Source: Daphnia carinata (taxonomy: Eukaryota; Arthropoda; Branchiopoda; Diplostraca; Daphniidae). From it: a stretch of DNA of 64,000 bases. The translations under genes and the position numbers were made by a program. The stretch covers positions 7,809,367-7,873,366 of the forward strand of contig NC_081339.1 in assembly GCF_022539665.2 (NCBI RefSeq), in the 5' to 3' direction. How positions within the stretch are numbered: position 1 is the stretch's first letter; the number at the start of each line of letters is the position of its first letter. Below, piece by piece: positions 53,683 through 64,000 of this stretch. Under the pieces are notes generated by a model, which did not search any database, had not been told where the DNA came from, and saw nothing but the letters and a program-made list of their open reading frames with translations.

Positions 53683-56562
53683 TCACGACTGATTGATGTA
53701 CTCGCCCAACTGAGCTGTTACCATAACATCAGTCAAATCCATTGCGTTTTTAAGAAATCGCATTGCAATGCGCAGTGGGGAATAGCATTTGACGCTCATT
53801 CTAAATGCTTGATTGATTGCTGTAGCGTGGAAATAACCAATCGCAGCATCCGGCCAGTTGGCATTAACATCAAATTCCTCTGTCGCCATAGGTATGAGGT
53901 TGTGTAAGAAGCAGCGGAAGGTCTGAACCGGTATCTGAGTCAATACCGTGTGAACTCGAATATGACAGAGCTCAACATCTCCTGTTGCACCGTAGTCAAC
54001 GAAAAACACCGTTGCAGTGTTTTGTTTCTTGTTGACGGCTCTGATAATAGCTCGATACCAATTGCTTTCATACCTAATAAGACAAAAGAATTGATCACCT
54101 TAAAAAGAAAATACAAAGAAAGAAAAAAAAATCAACAATAAAAATGGAATATTACTTGGCTAGACAAGCATCCTCCGGCTGATATCGAACATCATCTTCA
54201 ATGGGTTTAGGCTGACTGAAGGTCGCATTCAGTGTGTCTCGAATAAGAGACAACTGTGTCGACCATTTACAATCGTGCACGTATAACCCGCCATTGTCGT
54301 CAACCCAAGTGACGACACCATCAAAGCAATGAGGCAACGCTGTTTTAGGATCTGAGTAAGTCCATATGCCCATGCGTAATGTTGGGCTTTTCTGTTCTAC
54401 ATCTCTTTTCTTGTGACAGCTAGTGTCAGAGTGACGACTGATCGACGTGGATGGGTAAGAGTTATTGAACGTGCCTCCTGATGGAGAAGCCGTTCTTACT
54501 GTTACGCGAATGTCACTGCACACTTTGGAGTCCATTGGTGAGTCAAAGTGCTTCACAGGGACTGGAATTTTATTAGGTTTTTTCGCTCTTCTCCTCCGGG
54601 TATTTGCAGGAACATTAGTAACAGTTTGTAGAACCAATTTATTGCTCTGCTGTATATCCTTGGCTGAAAGAGCTTTCGAAGTCGCACAATCAATTTGCTC
54701 GTTGACGCTCGTGAGCTCGCCGTCAACGATCCTATGCAAAACAAAAAACATGGAACGTATTCAAATTCGTCATCTAGTTTTGTGGTAAATATTCTTAAAA
54801 TTATAAATTACATCTTAACCAATAATGTAGCCTCGAAAGTTGTGGACGTGCTTCCGACACCACCAGAAACAAAATCAAGTACGGAAATTTCCGCCATTTT
54901 GTCTGTTTTTCTTTTGATCAAATTCAGGACATGAGAGGGCCAGTAGCGGTCCATGTTTTCCAGAGGCTGGTTACTGTTATCCCGTAGTTCAAACTGAAGA
55001 ATATCACCGAGTTTACAACACAAAGCTTGTGCTGGTAATTCTAGAAAACTGTAATACGGCCATAAGAATGTACCTTAGAAAAAATCCGAAAACAATGGCG
55101 GCATAATCTTGATTTGATAATGATTAACGAACGCTTACATTGTGTGAAGAGGTTGGATATGTTGGAGAGGCACTCGACAGCAAAAGCCGGTGTCAACTAG
55201 CATGACTTCGACATTTTGTAGAGTAGTTGTAGACCTAATCTGACTTTTCACCATTCCTCGTTGCCAAATCCCATCATACAGTATAGCGCAGGCACAACCT
55301 ATTTACGTAAGAAGAACATTAAAAAAGAATGTTACTTACTACCAAGGACATTTTTTGGAGAGGAGGGTTACAACCTTCTACTGGATTTTTAATTGCTGAT
55401 ATTTTCAAGGCGATCCTTGAAAGTGGTTCGAATTGCAACTGCAATTGTTTACTGAGCAAACTCAGGCGTCTAAGGTCATCATCTACGATTTGGATATACA
55501 GCCTGTGTGGATCAAAGACCGCCATAATTCTCACTCGATAATGTTTCGATAGAATTGTATTGGCACCAAATTTCGGTACGAAAAAGTTCTTTTTCTCAAG
55601 GGGCAGAATAGTGATTAGTGCATTAGAGCCTGTGCAGAAAAGAAAACAAAGAAGAATTTCAAACATTTATAGATCCAAGAAATCACTGTTCATGCTTTTT
55701 TAACCTTTCTCATTTTCTTCAATTGACGTGTTCTTAGTGGAGCTTAAGTTATCGTCTTTTTCTGCACATCGAGTTTTCATTTCACCCAGTCCTTTTTCAC
55801 TGTAGTGATTTTTTGGCTTGCTTTTGAAATCAGATTTGGGAGGATTCAGCTCTTTATTGAGGCTCCTCAAAGGCAGATGGTACTCTTGTTTTGGAAACTT
55901 TAACCTGAGCTTTTCATTTACTATTTCTATCTGAACTGGGTTACTATTTTTCTTTTGCTTGAAAAGCTCACTGTTATCATGATAGATTACTTCTTCGCAA
56001 AAGGTATTAAGATTTTCAACTGTGTGCTCAATTCTTTTATCTGAAATCTCTGTCAGCCCAGGAACCCTGTAATCACCATTCTTAATGCTTATTAGTGGAA
56101 TTTCCTCTTTTTTATTTCTTATTTTCTTCTCCAATTGAATCGGAACATGTCTTGAAGTCAGATTGTTGTCAAGCCTAATCACCATCAGTAGTCAAGAAAG
56201 TCATAAATTGTAATCAAAATGTAAATAGCAGTAAAATATACTAGTACATTGTTGTTGATCTTGTCTGAGCAGGAAGACTGTTTGTGTTACTTGAATAAAG
56301 TGGACTTCCTATGTTATTTTGCAACTGGGTCATTTTCCAACAAACTGGGCAAACAACTGACTGATCAATGCATATTGACTGTTACAAAACAAAATGTTTA
56401 ACAAACAAAATTAATATTCAAAATTGTCATTCATCAAGCAAACTGTTGCTTTACCTTAATACAAAGCTCACAAATAGGATGAGAGCAGGACAGCACAAGA
56501 GACTTGGTTTGTTGGGTGACAAAATTGGTTAGGCAAATTTTACAGCTATGAAGAAGAGCCAT
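53683..56562 (-). CDS. RING finger plus Tudor domain protein, RNF17/Qin-like
   Basis: Proteins with an N-terminal RING and Tudor repeats (mouse RNF17, Drosophila Qin) act in germline piRNA granules; Tudor domains bind methyl-arginine Piwi tails. Eight exons: 56455-56562, 56248-56378, 55705-56174, 55336-55629, 55139-55298, 54812-55048, 54156-54731, 53683-54073; 788 residues, all in frame. RING: C7-x2-C10, C26, H28, C31, C34, C46-x2-C49. Residues 80-236 are charged linker. First Tudor core about 335-388: ACAILYDGIWQRGMV ... VEVMLVDTG, flanked by SN-like segments (VRIMAVFDPHRLYIQIV; LPAQALCCKLGD). Second about 652-710: ACLAKYESNWYRAIIRAV ... VFFVDYGATGDVELCHI. Only the second keeps the aromatic FVDYG pattern. 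It is shorter than RNF17 or Qin, with two Tudor units rather than about five. The junction 55336/55298 is the least certain. Confidence 0.75.
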
Positions 56563-57526
56563 CTAGATTCAGCTTAAATTCAGACTATTATGAATGATTA
56601 TCAGAAAGAGAATGATATTAAAACTACTGGTCTTTACAGACCTTTTGGAAAGCTAGAAGTGAAAAAATTTTCAGACTTTTCAACGTGTGATTTTGTCAAT
56701 GAGCGGTCTAATTATTTTCCTTCAAAATAACATTCAAGTCTGAGCATTATCAAATATGTTTCAGAAAGAAAACATTACGTTGATGCTGCGTTCACCTTCC
56801 TAGCAAACATAGAACACATGGCGTAATGCTTCCATGCACACTCCTTGAACGTAAAGCTGATTCTTACTCCTACCATGAAGTATACCAGGAGTAGTAACGA
56901 CTGCAAAACAACTTGAGCTACGCATGTTAAGCTCCAGAGATGGCGAAATAACGTTACCAAATCGCCAGTACGCTCCGGTATTTGACAATATCGGGCCGAC
57001 AGAATGCTCTGGTAAATTGAAATCTTGTTAATAGAATTGGCGCTATTATTACATATTATTACCGGGATTATTATATTGTCACGGGCAATTCTGGGACATG
57101 CACAAACTCAGTTAAAACTAACACAATTACACTTTAACAACGATGATTCTTCACCAATAATGATGACACAGATAGTTGCTGTGCCGATGACACAGACAAT
57201 TCACTGTCTTACCACTACTGGCAAAATGCACTACCAGTAGGTTGTTAGTAGACAAAGCACACCAAACACCAGAAAATAACCTTCACCGCGTCCAATCTAA
57301 ACTCAACTACTCCCAACGATTCCACACAGATTTCACCCAGATTAACAACTACGTTCTTGATAGACTTACTAAGGGAAATTCTAAGTAAAACATGGACAAG
57401 GTTTTTCTTAGTACTTAAAGCATAACATCATAACAACGTTGTCCACGAAATGGACCCAAAGAATTATCTCGTCGACGACCCTGCGAAAGGCACAACATTA
57501 ATAATTAATATTGCAAAGTTACAATC
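56563..57526. other. Spacer with one copy of an inverted repeat
   Basis: The upstream region of the RING-Tudor gene; contains the plus-strand copy (56864-56993) of an inverted repeat described separately. No gene supported. Confidence 0.4.
56864..56993 (+). repeat. Inverted repeat arm 1
   Basis: CATGAAGTATACCAGGAGTA, ACAACTTGAGCTACG and CGCCAGTACGCTCCGGTA correspond to minus-strand sequence at 57527-57671. Similarity is patchy but in order over about 130 bp. Confidence 0.6.
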
Positions 57527-57671
57527 GCGACAATATTATGTGTACCGGAACGTACTGGCGATTGGGTACTGAGCAGCTGAAACGTCATCTATGAAGCGGA
57601 GCTCAAGTTCTTCTGTGCAAAGGGTACTCCCGTTACTACTCTTGATATACTTCATGCTCCTACCATACTCC
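57527..57671 (-). repeat. Inverted repeat arm 2
   Basis: Minus-strand CATGAAGTATATCAAGAGTA, GAACTTGAGCTCCGC and CGCCAGTACGTTCCGGTA. This copy lies within a minus-strand ORF of 86 codons (57536-57796), which could be a fragment of a gene or element; I cannot name it. Confidence 0.6.
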
Positions 57672-58269
57672 TTGGATTTGATGGTCTGAGTAATCCGTGA
57701 TGGTCTGGGATTTGAGAACTCCATGTTTTTAGCTCGCTCTCTTCGATTGATCTGCGCCACACGGTGATCTAAGGCACTTTCCGATAACACAAACATTTTC
57801 GGTTTTATTTACGAAAAAATTAAATTGTCGAGGAATGATTTAATTGAAACACAAAGAATTCAGGAATAAACGAATGGGATTCTTTAGTTTATTAATTCAT
57901 TGCATTTATCAGAAAGTCGGTTACTTTTCTATCTCCATATACGAGTTTCGTTCCATAGCGAAGTTTCGTTTTCAAACATGTAACACGTAATATTTTATGG
58001 CCGATTTTGGCAAACGGGGTAAGGCTATAGCCTTCTCACTTTTTCATTTTTGGCCAAATAAAAAATTTGGCTTCTAATGCGTGATTTTGATTCAGAATTG
58101 AATGCTTATTACGGAAATCAAATTTATTTTTCAACAGGCCTCATGGTTTTTAAATTAAACACAAAAAACGAAAAAATAAGAAAAGTCGGGCTTTTTATTT
58201 TAGTCGGGCTTATCATTTTAGTCGGGCTTAAAAAAAAATTCTGCAAAAACTGACACTCATCGGAATTGG

Positions 58270-58500
58270 TTGAATATCGCAGGATATACTCAAAATTGAA
58301 TGCTGACTCCGAAAAAAATGGTTATTTTTTTCATTAAGTCAACCATTTTGGAAATACACCGACTATATCTGCTGCATGGCGCTAGCGCTATAGCGCATTG
58401 GCGCGCTAGCATTGTATCAAATATTCGGCGTATTTGAAAAACGATTGACTTAGAGCAAAAAATAGCAATTTTCTCGGAATCAGCCATCAATTTTAAGCAT
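58270..58500. repeat. Imperfect hairpin repeat
   Basis: AAAATTGAATGCTGACTCCG near 58290 pairs with CGGAATCAGCCATCAATTTT near 58477. The loop holds nested palindromes rich in GCGC and GCTAGC (58378-58412). The right arm is also the reverse complement of 59362-59429. Confidence 0.65.
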
Positions 58501-58998
58501 AGTTTTTGAATAAAACGTAAAAAACGGTAAAAGTTGGGTTAAAAAATAAGCCCGGGCTTATATTGTCGGGCTTAAAATTTTTTCCTATTAAAAAATAATA
58601 TCATTAAATCTAGATAACTATAGATGATTTTGATTCGAAATCAACCAAGGAACGCGAAAATAGAATTTTTTTTTACGTAGAGCTGATAGTTTTGGAGTAA
58701 TCTAAAATATAAATTAGGGTGTGTGCGAATCGAAACCATTACTAGCGCGCCAGTACGCTACAGCTCTAGCGTAACACATTAAACTTCTTTGATTATTCAA
58801 AAACCATGAACTCTACGTAAAAATAAATTCTATTTTCGCGTTCCTTGGTTAATTTTGAATCAGAATCATCTATAGTTATCCTGATTTAATGATATTATTT
58901 TTTTCTTAGGAAAAAATTTTAAGCCCGACAATATAAACCCGGGCTTATTTTTTAACCCAACTTTTACGGTTTTTTAAATTTTTTTATTCAAAAACTAT
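58499..58998. repeat. Long foldback element, arms of about 200 bp
   Basis: The left arm (about 58499-58695) and right arm (about 58795-58998) are reverse complements: ATAGTTTTTGAATAAAA pairs with the right end, AAGCCCGGGCTTATATTGTC with its partner near 58922-58945, and CCAAGGAACGCGAAAATAGA with 58829-58848. A spacer of about 100 bp contains TAGCGCGCCAGTACGC. Confidence 0.75.
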
Positions 58999-59103
58999 GA
59001 GTCCCACAAGAAAACAACCCTCATATTCGTGATGCCCGTTCAATTCTGCATCGAAACCATGTATTAAAAGTGAAGTCTAAAATTTTGCCAAAATTGAAAA
59101 AGT

Positions 59104-59618
59104 AAGAAGGCTATAGCCTTCTCACTTTTCCAATTTTCTTCAATTCCTAGATTTCATTAAAAATACATTATTCCGATTCAAAATTGATCGCTGATCACGA
59201 AAATGGGGTATATTTTTATATTAGACTTCTACTTTTTGAATTAACCGCAAAAAAAAAACAGAAAATCAGGCTTATTTAGTCGGGCTTATCTAGTCGGGCT
59301 TAATTTTTTTTCTGCAAAAATGGACACTCACCAAAAATGGTTGAATTTCACAGGATATGCTTAAAATTGAATGCTGATTCCGAGAAAATTGCTATTTTTT
59401 GCACTAAGTCAATCGTTTTTCAAATACTAATATAATGATAGCCTTCTCACTTTTCCAATTTTCTTCAAATCCTGGATTTCATTAAAAAATACATTATTCC
59501 GATTCAAAATTGATCGCTGATCACGAAAATGGGGTATATTTTTATACTAGGCTTCTACTTTTTGAATTAACCGTAAAAAAACAGAAAATCGGGCTTATTT
59601 AGTCGGGCTTAAAATTTT
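59104..59618. repeat. Direct repeat pair of about 180 bp
   Basis: Units beginning ATAGCCTTCTCACTTTTCCA near 59111 and 59439 share nearly all bases through CTACTTTTTGAATTAACCG and TTATTTAGTCGGGCTTA. Start-to-start distance is about 328 bp. Confidence 0.75.
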
Positions 59619-59633
59619 TTCGGTCAGTGTACG

Positions 59634-59841
59634 CAGAGAATTAACTAGAACGTTACCGGTAGATGGCAATAGCTTTAAAACAGAAAAAAGGCCAATATTT
59701 TTTATTTTTGTTTTGGGTAAAACGGATTGCCATAGATGTAGAGAATTAATTATAAATCTGGCCGGTAGATGACAATGCAGTCAAACAGAAAAAAGCCCGA
59801 TATTTTTTTTTTTTTTGGGGGGGGGGGGGGTAAAACGGATT
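59634..59841. repeat. Two-copy tandem repeat, period about 105 bp, with poly(G)
   Basis: Units contain AGAGAATTAA, CCGGTAGATG(G/A)CAAT, AAACAGAAAAAAG and GGTAAAACGGATT(G/A)CCATA. The second unit carries a 14-bp G run (59817-59830) after a T run. Confidence 0.7.
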
Positions 59842-60193
59842 ACCATATTTGATCAGCGATTGAAATTTTCAATTAAATCAACAACAAAATTGAGCCTTTC
59901 TTCTGTTTCTTAAATTCTAAACGTCTGGAAAGCAAAAATTATGACCCATATTTAAATTGGAATAATAAAAGAAACATCATGAAAGTTGATATACTAAAAA
60001 TTATATTGGTTGTTACTGGCTACAAATAAATATAAAGAACGGCAATGCGATTTGCATGGCATAGTAAAACAGTACGTTTAAATGACATAAAAGTAATACA
60101 ACGCATTGCGTTGTAAAAACATAAGACAAAACGATGACCACAATATAAAATGACTCGGTGCACTGTAACTTGGCCAGCCGAGCTAACTCAGCA

Positions 60194-61264
60194 TTATTCT
60201 TGGTCTACGCGGTCCAGTATTATTTTCGCTGTCTCAGACAGTTGCCTTGAAAATGAAAAGAAATAAAAATGTAATCTATTCTTATTGGAAATAGCAAAAA
60301 GGATTTAACAAGAACTGCAAATTTAGAATTACGCAAAATAAGCTGTTGTTTGCTTTTACATATAGTTATGCTTACCGTATTTGTCGGTTGATGAGCTTGT
60401 GTGGACACTTGTGTCCCTTTAGAGGTACATGGCAGTAACGGCACTCGTATAATTTCCTAGCTTTTTTTGGTGGAATATTTTCGTCTATTTCAGCTATATT
60501 TGTGGAAATGGCCCTCTTCCGGGTCACCAGTCTCGGCGAAGTTCGCATCGATGATCCATCGATTCTTCTCGAGGTAACCCAGTCAGGATCTATTATTAGT
60601 AACATGAAAGAATTAAAGAAGTTACGGAATAAAAAATTATTACAGTAAAAATAAATACGAGTATTATCAATCTAAGCAATAGAACACATGCTTACCAGAA
60701 GAATCATCACCGTCAACTCTTTGAGCTAAACGTGTGAGGTTTAGCTTATTGGAAGCCCTACGTGAACCTTCCCTCGGTTCATCCATAGTCACGCTGTCTT
60801 CTGAGCTCGTATTTGAATCCATCGGGCAGGCATGCCCTTTCTTGCTTTTCCCACATTTGCGGCATCTATACATCCTTTTCTTGGTCGGTTCACCTACCCT
60901 GGAGCTATCGCCAGAGAGAATGCTAGGTGAAGAGATTACTTGAGTTTCTACAGGGGTAAAGAATAATAATAATTATTAATACTATTAACATGACGAGGTA
61001 AATGTGAGAAGGGAAACTAACCATTAGTCAAGTTGGCTGATTCATTGGAGTCTGTATCAATTAAGATCACAGAACATTCCAATGTCTTGTTTGTAGTTAA
61101 ATCCGTGACAGCATCATTGCCTGTAGAGTTTGAGAAATATACATAGAATTCTAGAAAATGATATGAGAAATCATGGATGTACCTTCAGCAGTGACGTCAT
61201 CCGCATACAGGAGCATATCATCATCCTCAGGGTTATTACCAGGTAAAGCAGTAAAAAAACCCAT
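60194..61264 (-). CDS. Small protein with two C-x2-C-x6-H-x-C motifs
   Basis: Exons 61183-61264, 61022-61120, 60696-60947, 60376-60589 and 60194-60245 give 232 residues in frame. Start MGFFTALPGNNPEDDDMLLY, an acidic N-terminus. Two short zinc-binding-like motifs: YRCRKCGKSKKGHACP (C89, C92, H99, C101) and YECRYCHVPLKGHKCP (C193, C196, H203, C205). Both share KGH-x-CP. Between them are basic, nuclear-localisation-like stretches (TRKRA, PPKKARK). The motif is compact like a zinc knuckle, but with one residue between H and the last C. It may bind DNA, RNA or chromatin; I do not recognise a named family. Confidence 0.75.
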
Positions 61265-62420
61265 CTGCATAGGAAATAGAATTTTAACAAGCGTCTAAAA
61301 ACTAATTTTAAAAAAAAACCATGTATACCTTATTATTCTTTGAGCCGAAGACTTTTTCGCAGCTGACGGTCTTTCTTCTAAGAAACCTGATCGGCGATTG
61401 ATAGAGTTCGATCAAGAGCAATCCTTCTTATATGTAAAAACGTATACGATAAAGACACGTGCATAGTTCGAATGACACGAGTTAGCCATCAGCTTGCGGT
61501 TGTGCAAACTGGACACTAGCACACGTGATGCTCATTAATGCACGTGTCTCAAGATGGACATTCTGACGTCATCTTTTAACAATAGAGAAAAAATCACCGG
61601 CAAAAAACTTGCACGTGTTTGATTACAATGGTCATCTCAAGGTAACTCGTGGAAATGTGTAAGGGCACGAGTATTCCTTCAATGAGCAAGTGCCTCAGGA
61701 ATGAACATCTCTGGATGAGCAATATCGTTATTGACCAAGAGAACAGACTACAGGCATTGGCTGTAGCAGACGAATACACAATGGATGATGACCTTGGTTC
61801 GGAACCCCACTCCTAAGTCGACGACTCCCGAAGATTCATCACGTCGTTTCCCATGCTGGTTCTTTGAGTTAGTGAAGAATGGATAGGGAAAAAGCCTAGA
61901 ATTACTTCTAATCAACAGCATTGGCGAATGGCCTTTACTCAAATTAACAGTACTTACATTTTTAGTACTGTATTGGCCTGCATTAGAAATTTTGATTTTT
62001 CATGTTTCGCATTTAAAATATACAGCATTTTAGTATAGTATTATCGCTTTCGATGAATGGAACTTTTTTGCGTAAATTTATCTACGGTAGGAAAACTAAT
62101 AAAGAAAAATACTTGTCAATTGAAAACGAAGTTCCATGAAATGTGTATTAGGTGACTTTTCGGCTTCATTGTGCGATGGTCGACGGTTTTCGGGAGAATA
62201 GCGAGGGAGGTATACTGCGACTGGGTGTTTTCAGGTGCATATGGCATTCCCTTGATTATGATCCCAAATGTACAAGGGCGGGAGTAGCGTTGGCCGAAGT
62301 AAAAGTTAAATGAGTAGGGGCAAAAAAAAAAATATAACCAAAATAACAACCAACTCATCAATCGAATAGGAAGAAATGTTAGTAGCTTGAAGACGCATGA
62401 GTAATTAACAAGTCAGAGTT
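61265..62420. other. Spacer, nothing recognised
   Basis: Upstream region of the zinc-motif gene and 3' flank of transportin-3. Short ORFs here lack features. Confidence 0.4.
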
Positions 62421-64000
62421 TCACCGATAAAGCCTGGAGAAATCACGTAACGCATTTGATAACTCTAGAGAAGTCTCCGCCCTTCATAAAACACAAAATT
62501 AAGACGTTAAAACAATATGAAAATAAATACAGCTAAAAACAAATAGCACGAGATAGCAATAGCATGGACGAATACCTGATGACTTTGTGGCGGAAATCTT
62601 GTAGCTGCTCGGGCCTAACAGCGACACATCCGGAAGGTGACTGCCGAGGTAGATTTTCAAGCGTTTGTTCCATCCAGCTGGAAATGCTCTGATCAACCAA
62701 TTAAATATGTTACATTAGATTGTAAGATTTCAGTTAAAGGAGGTAGTGAAATTACCTGTCGATCGACTAGCATGAACTCTAGCAAAACGTCTGCAACATT
62801 GGGTAACGAACACGTAGACAACGAGAAAATCGAGGCGGTAATTAGAGTACTGATGAGAATAGGGCCTTTTGGACGTAGCATTGTTGACATTAGTTGGTCA
62901 CGAAGTTCAAAAGACAGTTTCTCCTGGAAAACAAAATGGTTATAATTAAAAATTCGCCCCTGGGCCAACATCTTCATACTAGTTCGCTAACCTCTCGGGT
63001 TCGAGTAGTATGGATCAATTCGGAAAGAAATTGCATAACACTGGCGTTTGCGTCCCGGTGGTCGAGTGCGGCTGCCTGCAGAGCACAATCGAACACAGCT
63101 GTTAACGCCGGGCTTTGAAGGAATGCGGCCGGATTACGCTGAAGAAATCGGGCAAATAGACGAAACAAGTCATCAACTGTATCCGGATTATGACAAAACC
63201 CTTGTGGTTCTTGCAAGAGTTGGAAGGCGCGTGGTAACAACGCTTCAAGCATCGAGATTAAACCTCCAATGCATTCACTTTCCGAGCCGTATTCGTCCAC
63301 TAAGATACTCGCCAAGTAGAGAAAGCAGCTATGATGATGAGTATTATACAGGCGCACCATCTAGATGGAAAGAAAGGTTAATGCCCTATAGTTTGAAATG
63401 AATTATGAAACGAAAGAAACCTGAGTAACAAGAGGTTGCAAAAGAGGAGCAGACTGGTGGCCAATCAGTCGTAAAGCGAATCTGAGGCACCGGCAACAAC
63501 GTTCCATCACCCTTCTGTCGGTTTGGAATTTATCCAAAGTCACGGACAAGCACGGCCATGTGTAAGTAATGACTGATTGGCATGGATGCTGTTCGCCTTT
63601 TTTTATATTGACACTTAAATTACGAAATATAGATGCCAAGCGATCCAGCCAGTAAACGGGATCACTACTGGTTTTGGCGACAACTTTTGATTGATTTTCC
63701 GTCTTTTAATGGAAAAAAAAACATGAAGTTCATTACGCACAATGAATTTACTGCAATATTTATCATATTACCTGGCAAATTCTTGTTAATTCGTCGACAT
63801 GAATCTTGCATAGTTGGTGAAGAGCATCCGCGATTTGATGATCTGGCAAACGGCTACAGACTTTGGTAACGCCTTTCACTACTCGGACGGCTGTCTCCGT
63901 TGGAATGGGTAATGTAACCAGGGCACTCACTACTTGCAAGAGAATATCAAAATGAGATTTAACGTGATCTCGGCAAATGCTTGTGATGGCTTCCAGGGAA
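62421..64000 (-). CDS. TNPO3: Transportin-3, C-terminal part (runs off the window)
   Basis: Importin-beta family nuclear import receptor for SR splicing factors; cytoplasm and nucleus, Ran-dependent. Six exons are in view: 63772-64000 (open at the window edge), 63421-63702, 62992-63360, 62756-62923, 62576-62688 and 62421-62481, about 407 codons of a protein usually near 920. Landmarks: ICRDHVKSHFD, PVYWLDRLASIFR, GEQHPCQSVI, MERCCRCLRFALRLIG, LLQPLVTQ, HSCFLYLASILVDEYG, PDTVDDLFRLFARFLQRNP, LDHRDANASVMQFL and the C-terminus NALRDFSRLYR, which parallels the vertebrate ending. The last small exon (20 codons) was found by this ending; without it the frame would run into intron sequence. Confidence 0.93.

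Larger units (their letters stand above)
57800..60190. repeat. AT-rich repeat island with inverted and direct repeats
   Basis: About 2.4 kb with no supported gene. The phrase GTCGGGCTTA recurs in both orientations. Sub-structures are given as separate entries. Likely nested remains of non-autonomous (foldback or MITE-like) elements; no transposase is visible. Confidence 0.65.

Noticed and set aside
57536-57796. A real 86-residue gene on the minus strand
   Set aside because: Half of it is one arm of an inverted repeat and no neighbouring exon or promoter is visible; kept only as part of the repeat description.

Overview
This is an arthropod nuclear window, most likely from a branchiopod crustacean of the Daphnia type. 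That assignment is inference. It rests on very short spliceosomal introns (about 60-95 nt), several families of chitin-binding cuticle genes, and cuticle genes whose first coding exon holds only two to four codons. I see no bacterial operons, no CRISPR array and no intact transposase or reverse transcriptase. Exon structures were built by hand from splice sites, reading frame and protein family patterns.

Layout. (1) 0.5-3.5 kb: mitochondrial aspartyl-tRNA synthetase DARS2, minus strand, ten exons. (2) 7.9-21.0 kb: four obstructor/CPAP3 genes, each a signal peptide plus three chitin-binding type-2 domains: a divergent obst-C/E-like gene (+), a CPAP3-D-like gene (-), obst-A (-) and obst-B (+). 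Long microsatellite-rich spacers separate them. (3) 21.1-22.1 kb: an intronless rhodopsin-family GPCR (-). (4) 23.6-28.9 kb: two tandem pro-resilin-like RR-2 cuticle genes with long Ser/Pro-rich N-terminal parts. (5) 30.0-33.8 kb: a single-exon 1255-residue secreted, low-complexity orphan. (6) 34.3-47.3 kb: eight tiny secreted-protein genes of three families (A, B, C). Six of them stand in mirror-image order (A- C- B+ ... B- C+ A+), which suggests an inverted duplication. An unrelated 182-residue orphan lies between the arms. (7) 48.2-49.1 kb: an Ala-rich repeat cuticle-like protein with furin-type sites between modules (-). (8) 49.7-52.9 kb: an array of seven apparently intact intron-containing tRNA-Arg(UCU) genes mixed with decayed copies. 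(9) 53.7-56.6 kb: a compact RING plus Tudor protein of the RNF17/Qin type (-). (10) 57-60 kb: AT-rich inverted and direct repeats. (11) 60.2-61.3 kb: a small protein with two C-x2-C-x6-H-x-C motifs (-). (12) 62.4 kb to the window end: the C-terminal part of transportin-3 (-).

How the genes may work together. Most of the first 49 kb encodes secreted proteins, many with cuticle domains. The best candidate for an undescribed system is the A/B/C cluster. The B genes carry kappaB-like sites just upstream of a TATA box. In the mirror pair these are paired sites whose starts lie 15 bp apart. The A genes carry a conserved nuclear-receptor-like element 36-38 nt from their TATA box. The C genes share a TTTAAA/initiator core promoter. 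A glycine-rich secreted defence or matrix peptide cluster under Rel and hormone control is a testable hypothesis, not a demonstrated function.
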